A stretch of DNA of 13,685 nt from NCBI GenBank assembly GCA_964429695.1, contig CAYSCS010000005.1, positions 1 to 13,685 on the forward strand, given 5' to 3'. Shown here piece after piece: positions 1-7,296 of this stretch. Source of the DNA: CAYSCS01 sp964429695. GTDB lineage: Bacteria > Acidobacteriota > Aminicenantia > Aminicenantales > Aminicenantaceae. A program made the translations under genes and the position numbers. The stretch's first letter is position 1, and the number at the start of each line of letters is the position of its first letter. Below the pieces are notes generated by a model. It was given only the letters and a program-made list of their open reading frames with translations. It made no database searches and was not told the DNA's origin.

Positions 1-364
1 GGCCACCCGAATCATAAAAACCATTACCATGATTCCTCTTCCCCCGACAGCGCTCATAAGGCTTGAAAGATACTCACCTCTGCTTGCTTGAATCTCTTCT
101 AGCATCATCTTAAATAGCTATGCCTGCGGTTTCACTCCCCAAGTTCCTTAAACTCTGTTACGCTCGGTTTAATCTCCCTGGGCTCTTTCTCCTTTCTTTT
201 TGGCTTTCCTTTTTCCTCCTATTTAAGGAGAAAGAACCTTTCCCTCTCCCATCTTTGCGAAATTACGCAAAAAATTTTTACACTGCCGGCTTTTCATCCT
301 TTGATTGAGCAGAAATCTATTGATGAATTTTGCTTGGGAATGAGAGACTAAGTTATTAAACTAG
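1..364. other. Window edge, no confident gene
   Basis: No convincing complete gene is seen here. On the minus strand an open frame runs from an ATG at 106-108 to the window edge (36 codons, starting MMLEEIQASRGEYL) without a stop. It could be the start of a gene continuing to the left, but it has no Shine-Dalgarno sequence and no recognisable domain. The plus strand also has a short open frame over bases 2-91, so coding direction is undecided. A 62-codon plus-strand frame at 120-308 lies in pyrimidine-rich DNA and looks like chance. Confidence 0.3.
182..237. repeat. Imperfect inverted repeat
   Basis: The arms at 182-194 (gctctttctcctt) and 225-237 (aaggagaaagaac) are complementary at 12 of 13 positions and enclose about 30 bases. 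No T-tract follows on either strand, so it is not a clear intrinsic terminator. Purine/pyrimidine bias may account for part of the match. Confidence 0.35.
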
Positions 365-637
365 TCAGAATCGTGAAGAAAGGATGCCCAAACCACCGAT
401 AATGAGGACAATTACCACTACATAAAAGACAACAGCTATGGCTAACCAGATTAAGCTTGCTTTAGCCCAGTTTGCTTTGCTTAGCTTTGTGTTTGAGCCA
501 AAAGCCCAGACAAAAAACATGACGATGTTCACGAGCGGGATAACTGAGATGAGGAGAGTGACAATCCATTCCCCGACGCTCACCACTCCTTCGAGTCCCG
601 TTGGCCGCGCCGTTAGATTAGCCTGACTTTGTTCCAT
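365..637 (-). CDS. Small two-helix membrane protein
   Basis: This encodes a 90-residue protein of unknown function, probably in the cytoplasmic membrane. Two hydrophobic segments lie at about residues 24-45 and 61-86. They are joined by a short polar loop (SNTKLSKANWAKA) that carries conserved-looking Trp, Asn and Lys residues. The N-terminus is polar, with no cleavable signal. The ATG at 635-637 is preceded by a strong Shine-Dalgarno (aaggaggc) about 7 bases upstream, so the start is well supported. A perfect TATAAT -10 box lies upstream at 678-683. The downstream and upstream genes are well separated, so it is probably monocistronic. It resembles the many short bacterial membrane proteins with a VNIVMxFVWAFG-like segment, but I know no function for them. 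Confidence 0.8.
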   Translation of the reverse strand: MEQSQANLTARPTGLEGVVSVGEWIVTLLISVIPLVNIVMFFVWAFGSNTKLSKANWAKASLIWLAIAVVFYVVVIVLIIGGLGILSSRF

Positions 638-677
638 AAATAGCCTCCTTTTTTAATAAGGTTTCCCTATAGAGTTT

Positions 678-683
678 ATTATA
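678..683 (-). promoter_or_regulatory. Putative -10 box for the 90-aa membrane gene
   Basis: A perfect TATAAT occurs on the minus strand, placing transcription start near 670 and giving a leader of roughly 33 bases before the ATG. The matching -35 region (TTTTAG at 17-bp spacing) is poor, so the promoter call rests on the -10 and position. Confidence 0.4.
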
Positions 684-792
684 AAGAAATAAGTATTTCC
701 TAAAATTTTATGCATAAAAATTTTCCCCTTTTTTTCCAAAACCATTGTTAGCAAGGATAAATGACCTTTAAAGAAAAGTCAATTGGAGTTTT

Positions 793-2163
793 CTAGCGCT
801 CAAATACATAGGTCATATTGTCGAAATCTATGGTCCAGGAGCTAAAATTTTTCAGAAATTGATGGGAGATTAATCCGTCCCAGATAAAACCAAAGCGCCA
901 GTAAGGGTTCTCCTCTATTATCACTCCTGCCAGTCCCTGGGTTTGCTTCTCAAGTACGAGCTCACCCAGTCCCAGAGAACCGATTTTAAACCAGCTGTAT
1001 TTCGTCCCCTCAATCTGCCTAAGCTCAAGCCCCATGTCTTCGATGAGTCCGTCCGTAGCTACAAAGGGCATAGACGAAGCAAGGCCAGAATCAACCAGGA
1101 AGGTGAGTCCACCTCTTCCGTTAAGGCAGCCTCTGGCAAACATGAGGTGAGTGGCATCGAGGACAAAGGGAATTTCCACTATTTCCTTTCCTACAACTGA
1201 TTCTCTAAATTTTTTAAGTCCTTTTTTGCATCGCTCACGAAGAATAATTCTATTATGAGCATAATCGATTGTAGAGAGGAATTCTTTTAGAGCCTGGGTG
1301 GTTACGACTCCATCGCTTTGGATTCCTCTTGATTTCCACTCTGCCAGGGAAAAAGGGACATTCTTAAGAGTGACTTCTCCAAGTTTGACAGAGTCTGCCA
1401 CTCCAAGAAATTCCTCGACCTCTTCACCGCCCGTATAGGCGTATTTGGCTCTATGGGTTACTAACTTTTTCAACCCGCACTCTTCAGCAACAGTCTTATC
1501 GATATAGAATAGATTTCCTCCTGTATCGAGGATGAATTCGAGTTCCTTTCCGTTTACTATTACCTTCATTGTGGGGAGCATGCCCTTGATTTCGAAGGGA
1601 AGAATTGAGGTTTTTTCTTTATTTTCCCATTCGAGGTGATAAGGTTTTTCGGGAAATTTTCTCATCAGCTCCATGAAAGATTTGAAGTTTTCTGCATCAG
1701 GGAGATTTTTGACCTTCTCATATTGGTGCGTCTGGAAGTAGACTAAAGCGAGGCCTTTTAAGGCATTTTCATATTCTTTAGAGTTTTTATTTGTAATTTT
1801 GATAAGCATTTTGTAGCGCTTTTCTGCGCTCTCAAAATCACCCATCATGTAAGAGAGGCGAGCTTCAAGATTTTGGACTTCGATGTCTTTGGAGAGTTTT
1901 TTTACGAGCGGTCTCAGGATTTCTCTCGCTTTCCAGAATTCACCGCTTTCGAAGAGGAGCTTGGCATAGTTTTTGCGCAAATTTGAATCGTCTTTATCAC
2001 GAATAAAGGCAGCTTCAGCTTCTCTTAATTCTTCAAGCAATTGAGACCTGTATTTGACCTTTTCTTTGTCAATGGCGGAGAAACTTATCAAACTTGATGC
2101 CAAAATCAGAATAAATATCAGAATAAATAGGGGAATTAAAAAAAATTCTCGAACCAAACTCAT
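793..2163 (-). CDS. Membrane-anchored TPR protein with two retropepsin-like aspartyl lobes
   Basis: The protein is 456 residues from the chosen start. Residues about 6-29 form one hydrophobic helix, most likely an uncleaved anchor. Residues about 38-153 are helical and TPR-like, with repeated A..L...G....A pairs. The C-terminal half resembles an aspartyl protease (clan AA, retropepsin-like). The first lobe has FILDTGG with the candidate catalytic Asp at 213, and the second has FLVDSGL with Asp at about 358. A C-terminal WDGLISHQFLKNF...IDF segment is typical of such domains. It would be expected to cleave or bind peptides outside the cytoplasmic membrane. The ATG at 2161-2163 follows the Shine-Dalgarno gaggaa by about 6 bases. 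A longer TTG start at 2214 overlaps the -35 box and is unlikely. The fold assignment is good, but actual protease activity is an inference. Confidence 0.8.
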   Translation of the reverse strand: MSLVREFFLIPLFILIFILILASSLISFSAIDKEKVKYRSQLLEELREAEAAFIRDKDDSNLRKNYAKLLFESGEFWKAREILRPLVKKLSKDIEVQNLEARLSYMMGDFESAEKRYKMLIKITNKNSKEYENALKGLALVYFQTHQYEKVKNLPDAENFKSFMELMRKFPEKPYHLEWENKEKTSILPFEIKGMLPTMKVIVNGKELEFILDTGGNLFYIDKTVAEECGLKKLVTHRAKYAYTGGEEVEEFLGVADSVKLGEVTLKNVPFSLAEWKSRGIQSDGVVTTQALKEFLSTIDYAHNRIILRERCKKGLKKFRESVVGKEIVEIPFVLDATHLMFARGCLNGRGGLTFLVDSGLASSMPFVATDGLIEDMGLELRQIEGTKYSWFKIGSLGLGELVLEKQTQGLAGVIIEENPYWRFGFIWDGLISHQFLKNFSSWTIDFDNMTYVFER

Positions 2164-2184
2164 TCTATCTTCCTCTTCAAAGAC

Positions 2185-2214
2185 TATATACAATTTCATA
2201 AAAATTGATGTCAA
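2185..2214 (-). promoter_or_regulatory. Promoter of the TPR/retropepsin gene
   Basis: On the minus strand a perfect TTGACA (-35, 2209-2214) is followed after 18 bp by TATATA (-10, 2185-2190). Transcription would start near 2178, leaving a leader of about 15 bases that just contains the Shine-Dalgarno. This supports the ATG at 2163 as the start. Confidence 0.6.
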
Positions 2215-2580
2215 TTATTTTGTTTTTGGTTTAGTGTGCGAATTTCAGGTGAGCTTTCCGGGTGAAAGAGAGCTTTGAGAGGAAGTAGTAAATTGGAGAA
2301 AACTCTTCATAAGATGATGTTATTTTCCATTCTTTAGATTTTTCTGTTTATTTGATAACTTGAATAAAAAAGATAAAGATTCATTTTTTGCTCTTATTCA
2401 ATCTTTTTTCTTTATTTTGGATGAAGAGCGAATTTCTATTTCTGTGGTGTGTTTATACCTTGATGATTAGTCCGTTATCTTTATTTTTTTAAATAAATAA
2501 AGACAATTTAATGAGAGAATAGACCTCTGCTTCTTGCCCCGTTTCAAGGAATATTTTTTACTTTCAGGACGGCTGTGATA
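2215..2580. other. A+T-rich intergenic region
   Basis: No gene is seen between the oxidoreductase stop and the retropepsin promoter. A weak A/T-only inverted repeat at 2478-2503 (tctttatt / aataaaga) lies about 80 bases past the oxidoreductase stop codon and might end transcription. It has no G+C stem, so this is only a possibility. Confidence 0.4.
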
Positions 2581-4233
2581 TTATAGGGCTTCTTTCCACT
2601 CCTTCATCACTTCGGCGAAGCACTGGAGTCCACTAGAAATTACGGAAGTGTAACCTCCTCCTGGCCTTGTCCAGGCTCCTGCAAGATAAAGATTTCTGAT
2701 AGGCGTCTTGTGGGGGAGGCGCCTTGGTTCTGAATTCTCGACAGTTTGATCCCAACCATACACTGCTCCATGATAGTTGCTCGTATAACGAACATTGGTC
2801 AGAGGAGTACCTATTTCCTTTACATCGATATATTTACTCAGTCCTGGGAGCAAGATTTCTTCGACTTTTTTAATCAGGATCTCTGCCATCCTCTGCTTTT
2901 CGGCTCGATAGGCTTCTTTCTTCCCTGCAAAATAATCTGCTTCATACCTCTTCCAATGATCATATCCTTGGAGGGTGATTATGTTGAGTGTGTTCTTGCC
3001 TTTAGGTGAGTAGCCCTCGTAGAGGTTATCATAAAGAGTCAATCCGAAACCTCCTTTTTCCACCTCTGCATTGAGGGCAATGTGGTAGCTTTCTTCAAGA
3101 TCATAGCCTGGCTCGTAGAAAATTTCAGTCTCTTCTATCCCTACTTTTTTTACTAAATCCTGACTCAAACCCAGAAAAACCTGAAAAGAAGAGAGACTTG
3201 GGGTGAAAGTCTCCATGCGGGCCAAATAATCCCTAAGATATTCTTTTTCTTCAATCATCTTGTGAAAAGTATCATAGACATTGGCATTGGAAATTATGAC
3301 TTTTCCTCTGTATTCATTTCCATCCGCGCATCTTACACCATAGGCTTTCCTATCTTTAACCAGGATTCTTTCCACCCGGCTCCTAAGCACCACCTTTCCC
3401 CCTCTTTTTTCGATGAAATCTACAAAGGCGTCGCTTATTTTCTGGGAGCAACCTAAGGGATAGTATCCTCCTTCCTCAAGATAACTCATAAGGGGTAACA
3501 CATAATAGAAGCAAGAGAGCTTCGAGGGAGGCAAACCGAAATAGCCCCAGAGGGAAGAAACAATTGCTTTGAGCTTAGGGTCTTTGAGGTAAGCATCCTG
3601 GAAGTTTCCCCAAGTTGTATTCATACTCTTCATCAGGTAAGGATAGTCTCTAGGAAAGGTGGACATTTCAATTTTTCCGCCTGATTCAGAATACTTTTGA
3701 ACCTCGGAAACAAGCCCTTTCATTGCCAGGAAAAGATTCTGGATGCCTTCTTTTTCCTGAGGAAATAATTTTTCCAGGGTGAGGATGTAGCCCTCTACAT
3801 TGCGATGTTCAACCCGAATGTCGTGTTCGGGGAAAATAGCACGGTAAAGAACCTTATGTGGCACAAATTTTATTCCTTCTATTTCTGGAAATCCGGGAAT
3901 GAGATTAGGTATGCCATTGCGTTCTTTGATCGACATGGAATGAAGCGAGACATCAAAGATAAAGCCACCCTGACGGCTAAAGGTGGTGGCGTAGCCTCCT
4001 GGTTTTGTATGTTGCTCAATGATAAGAGGCTTGAATCCTTGGCGGGCGAATGCAGCTGCACAGCTTAACCCTCCCAGTCCGGCACCGATGATTAGGGCAT
4101 CCCACTCTCTTTCTTCACCAGAGGAAGAAAGCTCTGAAGCTTGGGGAAGTGAATCCCAGTCGATTTTCAAGGCTGGAATCCCTGCGAGTAAAAATTTTAG
4201 AAAGTCTCTCCTTGGAATTTGCAATTTGTTCAT
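2581..4233 (-). CDS. Tat-exported FAD-dependent oxidoreductase, CrtI/phytoene desaturase family
   Basis: This 550-residue flavoprotein resembles the phytoene desaturase, carotenoid isomerase and retinol saturase group. A twin-arginine motif sits at residues 8-13 (RRDFLK) followed by a hydrophobic stretch to about 22, so export by the Tat pathway with FAD already bound is likely. The dinucleotide-binding motif GAGLGG is at 50-55, with the ribose-binding acidic residue E73 at the end of the second strand (PLIIEQ). It is followed by the family signature GGYATTFSRQGGFIFD. The C-terminus has the FAD-contacting LYLAGAWTRPGGGYTSVISS segment near residues 514-535. The start has a Shine-Dalgarno (aaagga) and its own promoter. 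The substrate is unknown: no other carotenoid genes are nearby, so isoprenoid chemistry is not established. Confidence 0.85.
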   Translation of the reverse strand: MNKLQIPRRDFLKFLLAGIPALKIDWDSLPQASELSSSGEEREWDALIIGAGLGGLSCAAAFARQGFKPLIIEQHTKPGGYATTFSRQGGFIFDVSLHSMSIKERNGIPNLIPGFPEIEGIKFVPHKVLYRAIFPEHDIRVEHRNVEGYILTLEKLFPQEKEGIQNLFLAMKGLVSEVQKYSESGGKIEMSTFPRDYPYLMKSMNTTWGNFQDAYLKDPKLKAIVSSLWGYFGLPPSKLSCFYYVLPLMSYLEEGGYYPLGCSQKISDAFVDFIEKRGGKVVLRSRVERILVKDRKAYGVRCADGNEYRGKVIISNANVYDTFHKMIEEKEYLRDYLARMETFTPSLSSFQVFLGLSQDLVKKVGIEETEIFYEPGYDLEESYHIALNAEVEKGGFGLTLYDNLYEGYSPKGKNTLNIITLQGYDHWKRYEADYFAGKKEAYRAEKQRMAEILIKKVEEILLPGLSKYIDVKEIGTPLTNVRYTSNYHGAVYGWDQTVENSEPRRLPHKTPIRNLYLAGAWTRPGGGYTSVISSGLQCFAEVMKEWKEAL

Positions 4234-4263
4234 TTTATTTCCTTTCTTAAAGTCTTATACGAC

Positions 4264-4292
4264 ATTATTCAGTTTAAATTCAGCAAAGTCAA
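4264..4292 (-). promoter_or_regulatory. Promoter of the FAD oxidoreductase gene
   Basis: On the minus strand TTGACT (-35, 4287-4292) and AATAAT (-10, 4264-4269) are separated by exactly 17 bp, and each matches the sigma-70 consensus at five of six positions. Transcription would begin near 4257, about 25 bases before the ATG. Confidence 0.6.
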
Positions 4293-4908
4293 TTTATTGT
4301 CTTCTTTTAAAAGTAGATTACCCAGTAATAGTTTTATGGGAATAGTTCGGATTGAGATGTCTAAAAAAAAAGAAAAATTGCTATTCTAAAATTTAAATTT
4401 AAAAAAAATTTTCAAGTTGTATATATTTTTAATTCTTTTAATGATCATTTTAGTGGCTAAATCTTTAATTTTAGATAGCATAGCTTAAGATTATTTGTCT
4501 CGAGGCATGGCTTTCTTTGTTCCCCCCCATTTGCGTAGGAGATTAGAGGAAGGAAAAGCTCGAATAATAAGATGAACTTCCTTTGTCAGACTAAGTAGCG
4601 AGGTGGTTTTTAGTTTTAAAATTAAATTACTCTAATTTTTCGACTGTAAATATATCGGGGAAAAAGAAATGCCTTCGGCCTTATTGCCTCATGAGAAAAG
4701 CTATATGAAAGCATACTCATTGCCTCCCTAAGACTCTATGCGAAAACATGTACCTTCTTCGCTGATAACTGAGGGCCATCTCTTTCAACACTGAACGGCT
4801 AAAGTTCTTTTCTAGCCCCACATCTTTTCTTTTTGGTTAATCATTAAATCTAGTGTTCAGAAGTGAAAAAAATTACGTATTGATTTTTTGGGTGGCAATG
4901 CGGTCGGC
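4293..4908. other. Long A+T-rich intergenic region
   Basis: No open frame or familiar RNA is recognisable between the oxidoreductase promoter and the tRNA promoter. Bases about 4360-4480 are almost pure A+T. Bases about 4665-4860 are less biased and contain a small gccttcggc hairpin (4672-4680), so an unrecognised structured RNA cannot be excluded. Confidence 0.4.
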
Positions 4909-4937
4909 TTGAAAATAGGCATGAAATAATCTATATT
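4909..4937 (+). promoter_or_regulatory. Promoter of tRNA-Leu
   Basis: TTGAAA (-35, 4909-4914) and TATATT (-10, 4932-4937) are separated by 17 bp. The predicted start near 4944 lies about 18 bases before the mature tRNA, a normal distance for a tRNA transcript. Confidence 0.65.
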
Positions 4938-4961
4938 TGAGGTACATTTGAGAGGTTTTAA

Positions 4962-5047
4962 GCCGGAGTGGCGAAATTGGCAGACGCGCTGGACTCAAAA
5001 TCCAGTCCGGGGCGACTCGGGTGTGGGTTCGACTCCCTCCTCCGGCA
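4962..5047 (+). tRNA. tRNA-Leu (anticodon CAA)
   Basis: The gene reads as an 86-base class II tRNA. The acceptor stem gccggag (4962-4968) pairs perfectly with ctccggc (5040-5046), followed by discriminator A at 5047. The anticodon stem ctgga/tccag closes the 7-base loop ctcaaaa, giving anticodon CAA, which reads UUG. A long variable arm and the T-loop ttcgact complete the leucine-type structure. CCA is not encoded. One oddity is a T-T mismatch inside the T stem (5024 with 5038). Confidence 0.95.
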
Positions 5048-5153
5048 TTTCTCCTTTGCGAAAAGTTTTCATTTGTGTTGATTTCTTTTGGTTATTGTGT
5101 TAAAAAGCAGGGCAGAATTTAGTCGAGCTTCACTTCATTCCCAGGAGGAGGAA

Positions 5154-5693
5154 ATGAAAAGTATCTATGGTGTTTTTTTGAGTGGAGCAATCTTTCTTGT
5201 TTTGTGCGTTCCCGCTCCAAGCCAGGAGAAGGTTGTCAACTTCAAGAAACTGCAAGAATTCTTGCCCAAGATTGAGCTGGCAGGATTTGCCAGGGAGAAG
5301 CCTGGTGGCGAGACATTTTCGGCGATGGGGATGACCTCATCAGAAGGCCATGTCACCTATACCAAAGGGAGCGGCGATAACGTCATCTCCATTGAGGTTA
5401 AAATCAGTGATATTTCGGGTGTACCGTTTGGGGAAATGGGTGCTTCGATGATCGGAATGATGGAGTTTGAGAACGAAACAGAAACAGGCTATGAGAAGTC
5501 CGTGAATATCCAGGGCTTCCGCGGCACGGAGCGAGTCGAAAGAACCGAGGAAAATCAGTCGGCCGAAATCCGCCTCTTCGTCGGCAAGCGCTTTTTGGTT
5601 GAGCTCATAGGTCAGGGGACGAGCGACGCCGCGCTTCTCCATAAGCTCCTTGACGACATGAAACTCGCCGAGCTGGCCAAGTTAGGTCAGTAA
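5154..5693 (+). CDS. Exported protein of unknown function
   Basis: This is a 179-residue protein. Residues 1-23 form a signal peptide (MKSIYG then a hydrophobic core and VPAPSQ), so it is probably periplasmic or, less likely, lipid-free surface-exposed. The mature part looks like an alpha/beta domain. It contains alternating strands (HVTYTKGSGDNVISIEVKISDISG, described here by its ends at residues about 67-90), a met-rich GASMIGMMEF segment, and a later strand pair ending in GKRFLVELIGQG before a C-terminal helix. No catalytic motif is visible. The ATG at 5154 is preceded by an excellent ccaggaggagg Shine-Dalgarno. A TTG start at 5088 lacks one and would bury the signal peptide. Its DNA is more G+C-rich toward the 3' end than the neighbouring genes. 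No family is recognised. Confidence 0.75.
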   Translation: MKSIYGVFLSGAIFLVLCVPAPSQEKVVNFKKLQEFLPKIELAGFAREKPGGETFSAMGMTSSEGHVTYTKGSGDNVISIEVKISDISGVPFGEMGASMIGMMEFENETETGYEKSVNIQGFRGTERVERTEENQSAEIRLFVGKRFLVELIGQGTSDAALLHKLLDDMKLAELAKLGQ

Positions 5694-5782
5694 GTTAAGT
5701 AGTTCTCGCCGACCATTCATCTTCATCCAAAGCTGGGGGGCTTTAGAGAGTTGAAGTCTGCCTCGTCTTAAGTATAGGTAAC

Positions 5783-5797
5783 ATGATGATGTGATGC
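5783..5797. repeat. Left subterminal inverted repeat of the IS1111-like element
   Basis: The sequence atgatgatgtgatgc matches the reverse complement of bases 7080-7094 with one mismatch (G for A at the eleventh position). Inverted repeats of this length slightly inside the ends are characteristic of the IS1111 subgroup and absent from classical IS110. Confidence 0.7.
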
Positions 5798-5855
5798 ACC
5801 TCCTCCGGAGGTTAGGGGAGACTTCCGGTTGGAAAACTTACTTTTAAGGAGGTGC
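5796..5855 (+). promoter_or_regulatory. Inverted repeat that can hide the transposase ribosome binding site
   Basis: The 8-base arm gcacctcc at 5796-5803 is perfectly complementary to ggaggtgc at 5848-5855, which contains the Shine-Dalgarno of the transposase (ATG at 5860). In a transcript entering from outside the element, the two arms could pair and block translation. A transcript starting between them would leave the site free. A nested palindrome cctccggagg (5802-5811) could compete with this pairing. The complementarity is seen directly; the regulatory role is inferred from similar arrangements in other insertion sequences. Confidence 0.5.
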
Positions 5856-5859
5856 AAGA

Positions 5860-6875
5860 ATGAATTATATGGGTATTGACCATAACAAGCAATACTCACA
5901 CCTCACCTTGCTGGATGAGCGAGGCGAGGTGCTCAAGTCAGGAAGAGTGGCCAATCTTCGTCAGTATCTAGAGGATTTTCTTTATGGATTCAAAGAAGTG
6001 AAAGCGGTAGTAGAGGCTAGAGGGTTGAGCTACGCGATGGTGGATGTACTGGATGATATGGGGATTGTGACGGCAGTGGCTCATCCCAAGGATGTCAAAG
6101 CGATTGCCAGGGCCAAAGTGAAGACGGACGAGGGGGACTCCTCCAAGCTGGCTCATCTTTTGCGGACAGGCTATATTCCTGAGGTTTACTAGCGGTCATG
6201 GGAGAATCGTTTTTGCCAACGGGTGTTACGTCAGCGGGCATTTTATGTGGGGAAGCAGATGTCAGTAAAGAACCGGCTGCGGGCGCTTCTGGCTTAGCAG
6301 AGAGAAGAGATACGGCTAGAGGTGGCTCGGGTAGAGAATCTTTTCACCGATAAAGGAATGAAGGTTGTGGCAGGTTTGAGTTTACAGGAGAGGGAGGCAA
6401 AGATGGTAGTGGCTCTTTTGAAGAACTATTGTCATCTAGAGAAACGAATCAGCGAGACGAATACTTTAGTCGATGAGTTGCATGGGAAGATGGCGTATGC
6501 CCGGCTGATTCAGACTGCTCCTTGGTTTGGCAAATTTTTCTCAGTGTTGGTAGCGGTGGAGATAGAAGATATCAAGCGGTTTGAGGAGGTGAGGAAGTTA
6601 AATGCTTATGCTGGGATGATTCCTTTGACTCATAGCTCTGGAGAAAGGAGCTTCGACGGTAAGATCATCAAGGCAGGGAATCGCTGGTTACGCTGGGCTG
6701 TGGTGGAGGCGGTCTGGCCTTCGCTCCGGGCCGACTTTGATCTCGGCTGTTATTACGAGCGAATAAAGAGGGGGAAGGGGCGAACTCAGCGAAAGTTGCG
6801 ACAGCCAGGCGATTGCTGACCATTATCTACCGGATGTTAAAAGAGAATCGTCCCTATGTTTCGGATAAAAGATGA
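5860..6875 (+). pseudogene. IS110/IS1111-family DEDD transposase, broken
   Basis: The N-terminal part (5860-6189) is a RuvC-like DEDD domain with all four acidic residues visible: D7 (MGID), E52 (VVEAR), D90 and D93 (KTDEGD). The same frame continues past TAG codons at 6190-6192 and 6295-6297. It then enters the C-terminal IS116/IS110/IS902 domain, with the expected LNAYAGMIP and HSSGER...GKIIKAGNRWLRWAVVEA signature holding the candidate nucleophilic serine. A one-base change in the G-run near 6766-6780 shifts the frame, so the zero frame ends early at 6819. The shifted frame restores a normal end, ARRLLTIIYRMLKENRP, stopping at 6873-6875. The reconstructed length of about 338 residues is typical. 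Three lesions in otherwise intact sequence suggest recent inactivation. The start follows the Shine-Dalgarno aaggaggtg. Confidence 0.85.
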
Positions 6876-7079
6876 AGAAGAAACGAATCGGCCGCCTTCG
6901 GCAAATTCTTAACGGGCCGATGAGGTTGCGTTCGGTATGAGATTAAGGGGCCGAGACCTGATGTTAGAGTGAGCGCGGATTTCCTAAGAATGAAGGGCAC
7001 GGATAGAAGGATGGTCCACAAGAGCGAGGGATGAAGAAAGAAATAAAGAAAAAGAAAGGAGGCACTCAAGAAAGTACTT
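6876..7079 (+). ncRNA. Candidate bridge RNA (seekRNA) region of the IS1111-like element
   Basis: This non-coding stretch lies between the transposase stop and the right inverted repeat, where IS1111-type elements encode the guide RNA that pairs with donor and target DNA. A stem is visible: atcggcc (6887-6893) pairs with ggccgat (6915-6921) and encloses a smaller gccttcggc hairpin (6892-6900 region). The rest is purine-rich, particularly 7030-7065. I could not resolve donor and target loops, so the call depends mainly on position and element type. Confidence 0.45.
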
Positions 7080-7094
7080 GCATTACATCATCAT
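7080..7094. repeat. Right subterminal inverted repeat of the IS1111-like element
   Basis: The sequence gcattacatcatcat is the partner of 5783-5797 and lies 204 bases past the reconstructed transposase stop. Confidence 0.7.
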
Positions 7095-7296
7095 AGAAGA
7101 AATTTGTTTTCAGCTTTGTAGGCAGAAGATGCATTCTTGGACTTTTTTCATCTCCTCCCATCGTTAGGGAGTATAGAACTTGACAGGCAGAAGTGTCGAG
7201 TAAGGCAGAAAATAGCATAACGCAGGCTGGAAAGCCTTCGAGCGGCTCAAAAGTGCCGAAAATGGCATAGAAGTCTTCATCCGGTAAAAGGGAAAA
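7095..7296. other. Spacer between two insertion-sequence remnants
   Basis: About 200 bases separate the IS1111-like right repeat from the IS91 transposase stop. No coding sequence is seen. The segment lies on the 3' side of the IS91 transposase, where that family's replication origin end should be, but I could not recognise a specific ori signature. Confidence 0.3.

Larger units (their letters stand above)
5783..7094 (+). mobile_element. Degenerate IS110-family element, IS1111-like
   Basis: The element is about 1.31 kb between the outer edges of a 15-base inverted repeat (5783-5797 and 7080-7094, 14 of 15 matching). It carries an IS110-type DEDD transposase, now broken. The layout fits the IS1111 subgroup, in which inverted repeats lie just inside the true ends: a short left flank (about 62 bases from repeat to ATG) and a long right flank (about 204 bases). 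True ends are probably a few bases beyond the repeats and cannot be fixed without an empty site. No target duplication is evident, as expected for this family. Confidence 0.75.

Noticed and set aside
120..308. 62-codon plus-strand ORF
   Set aside because: It lacks a ribosome binding site and its composition follows a pyrimidine-rich strand; no domain is evident.
6755..6790. Programmed -1 frameshift in the transposase
   Set aside because: The restored end is real, but no X-XXY-YYZ slippery heptamer is present in the right phase, and IS110-family transposases are normally single-frame.
5860..6819. TAG read as an amino acid (recoding) in the IS1111-like transposase
   Set aside because: Another gene in the window (793-2163) ends in TAG, and the transposase also has a frameshift and sits among other dead IS genes, so decay is simpler.
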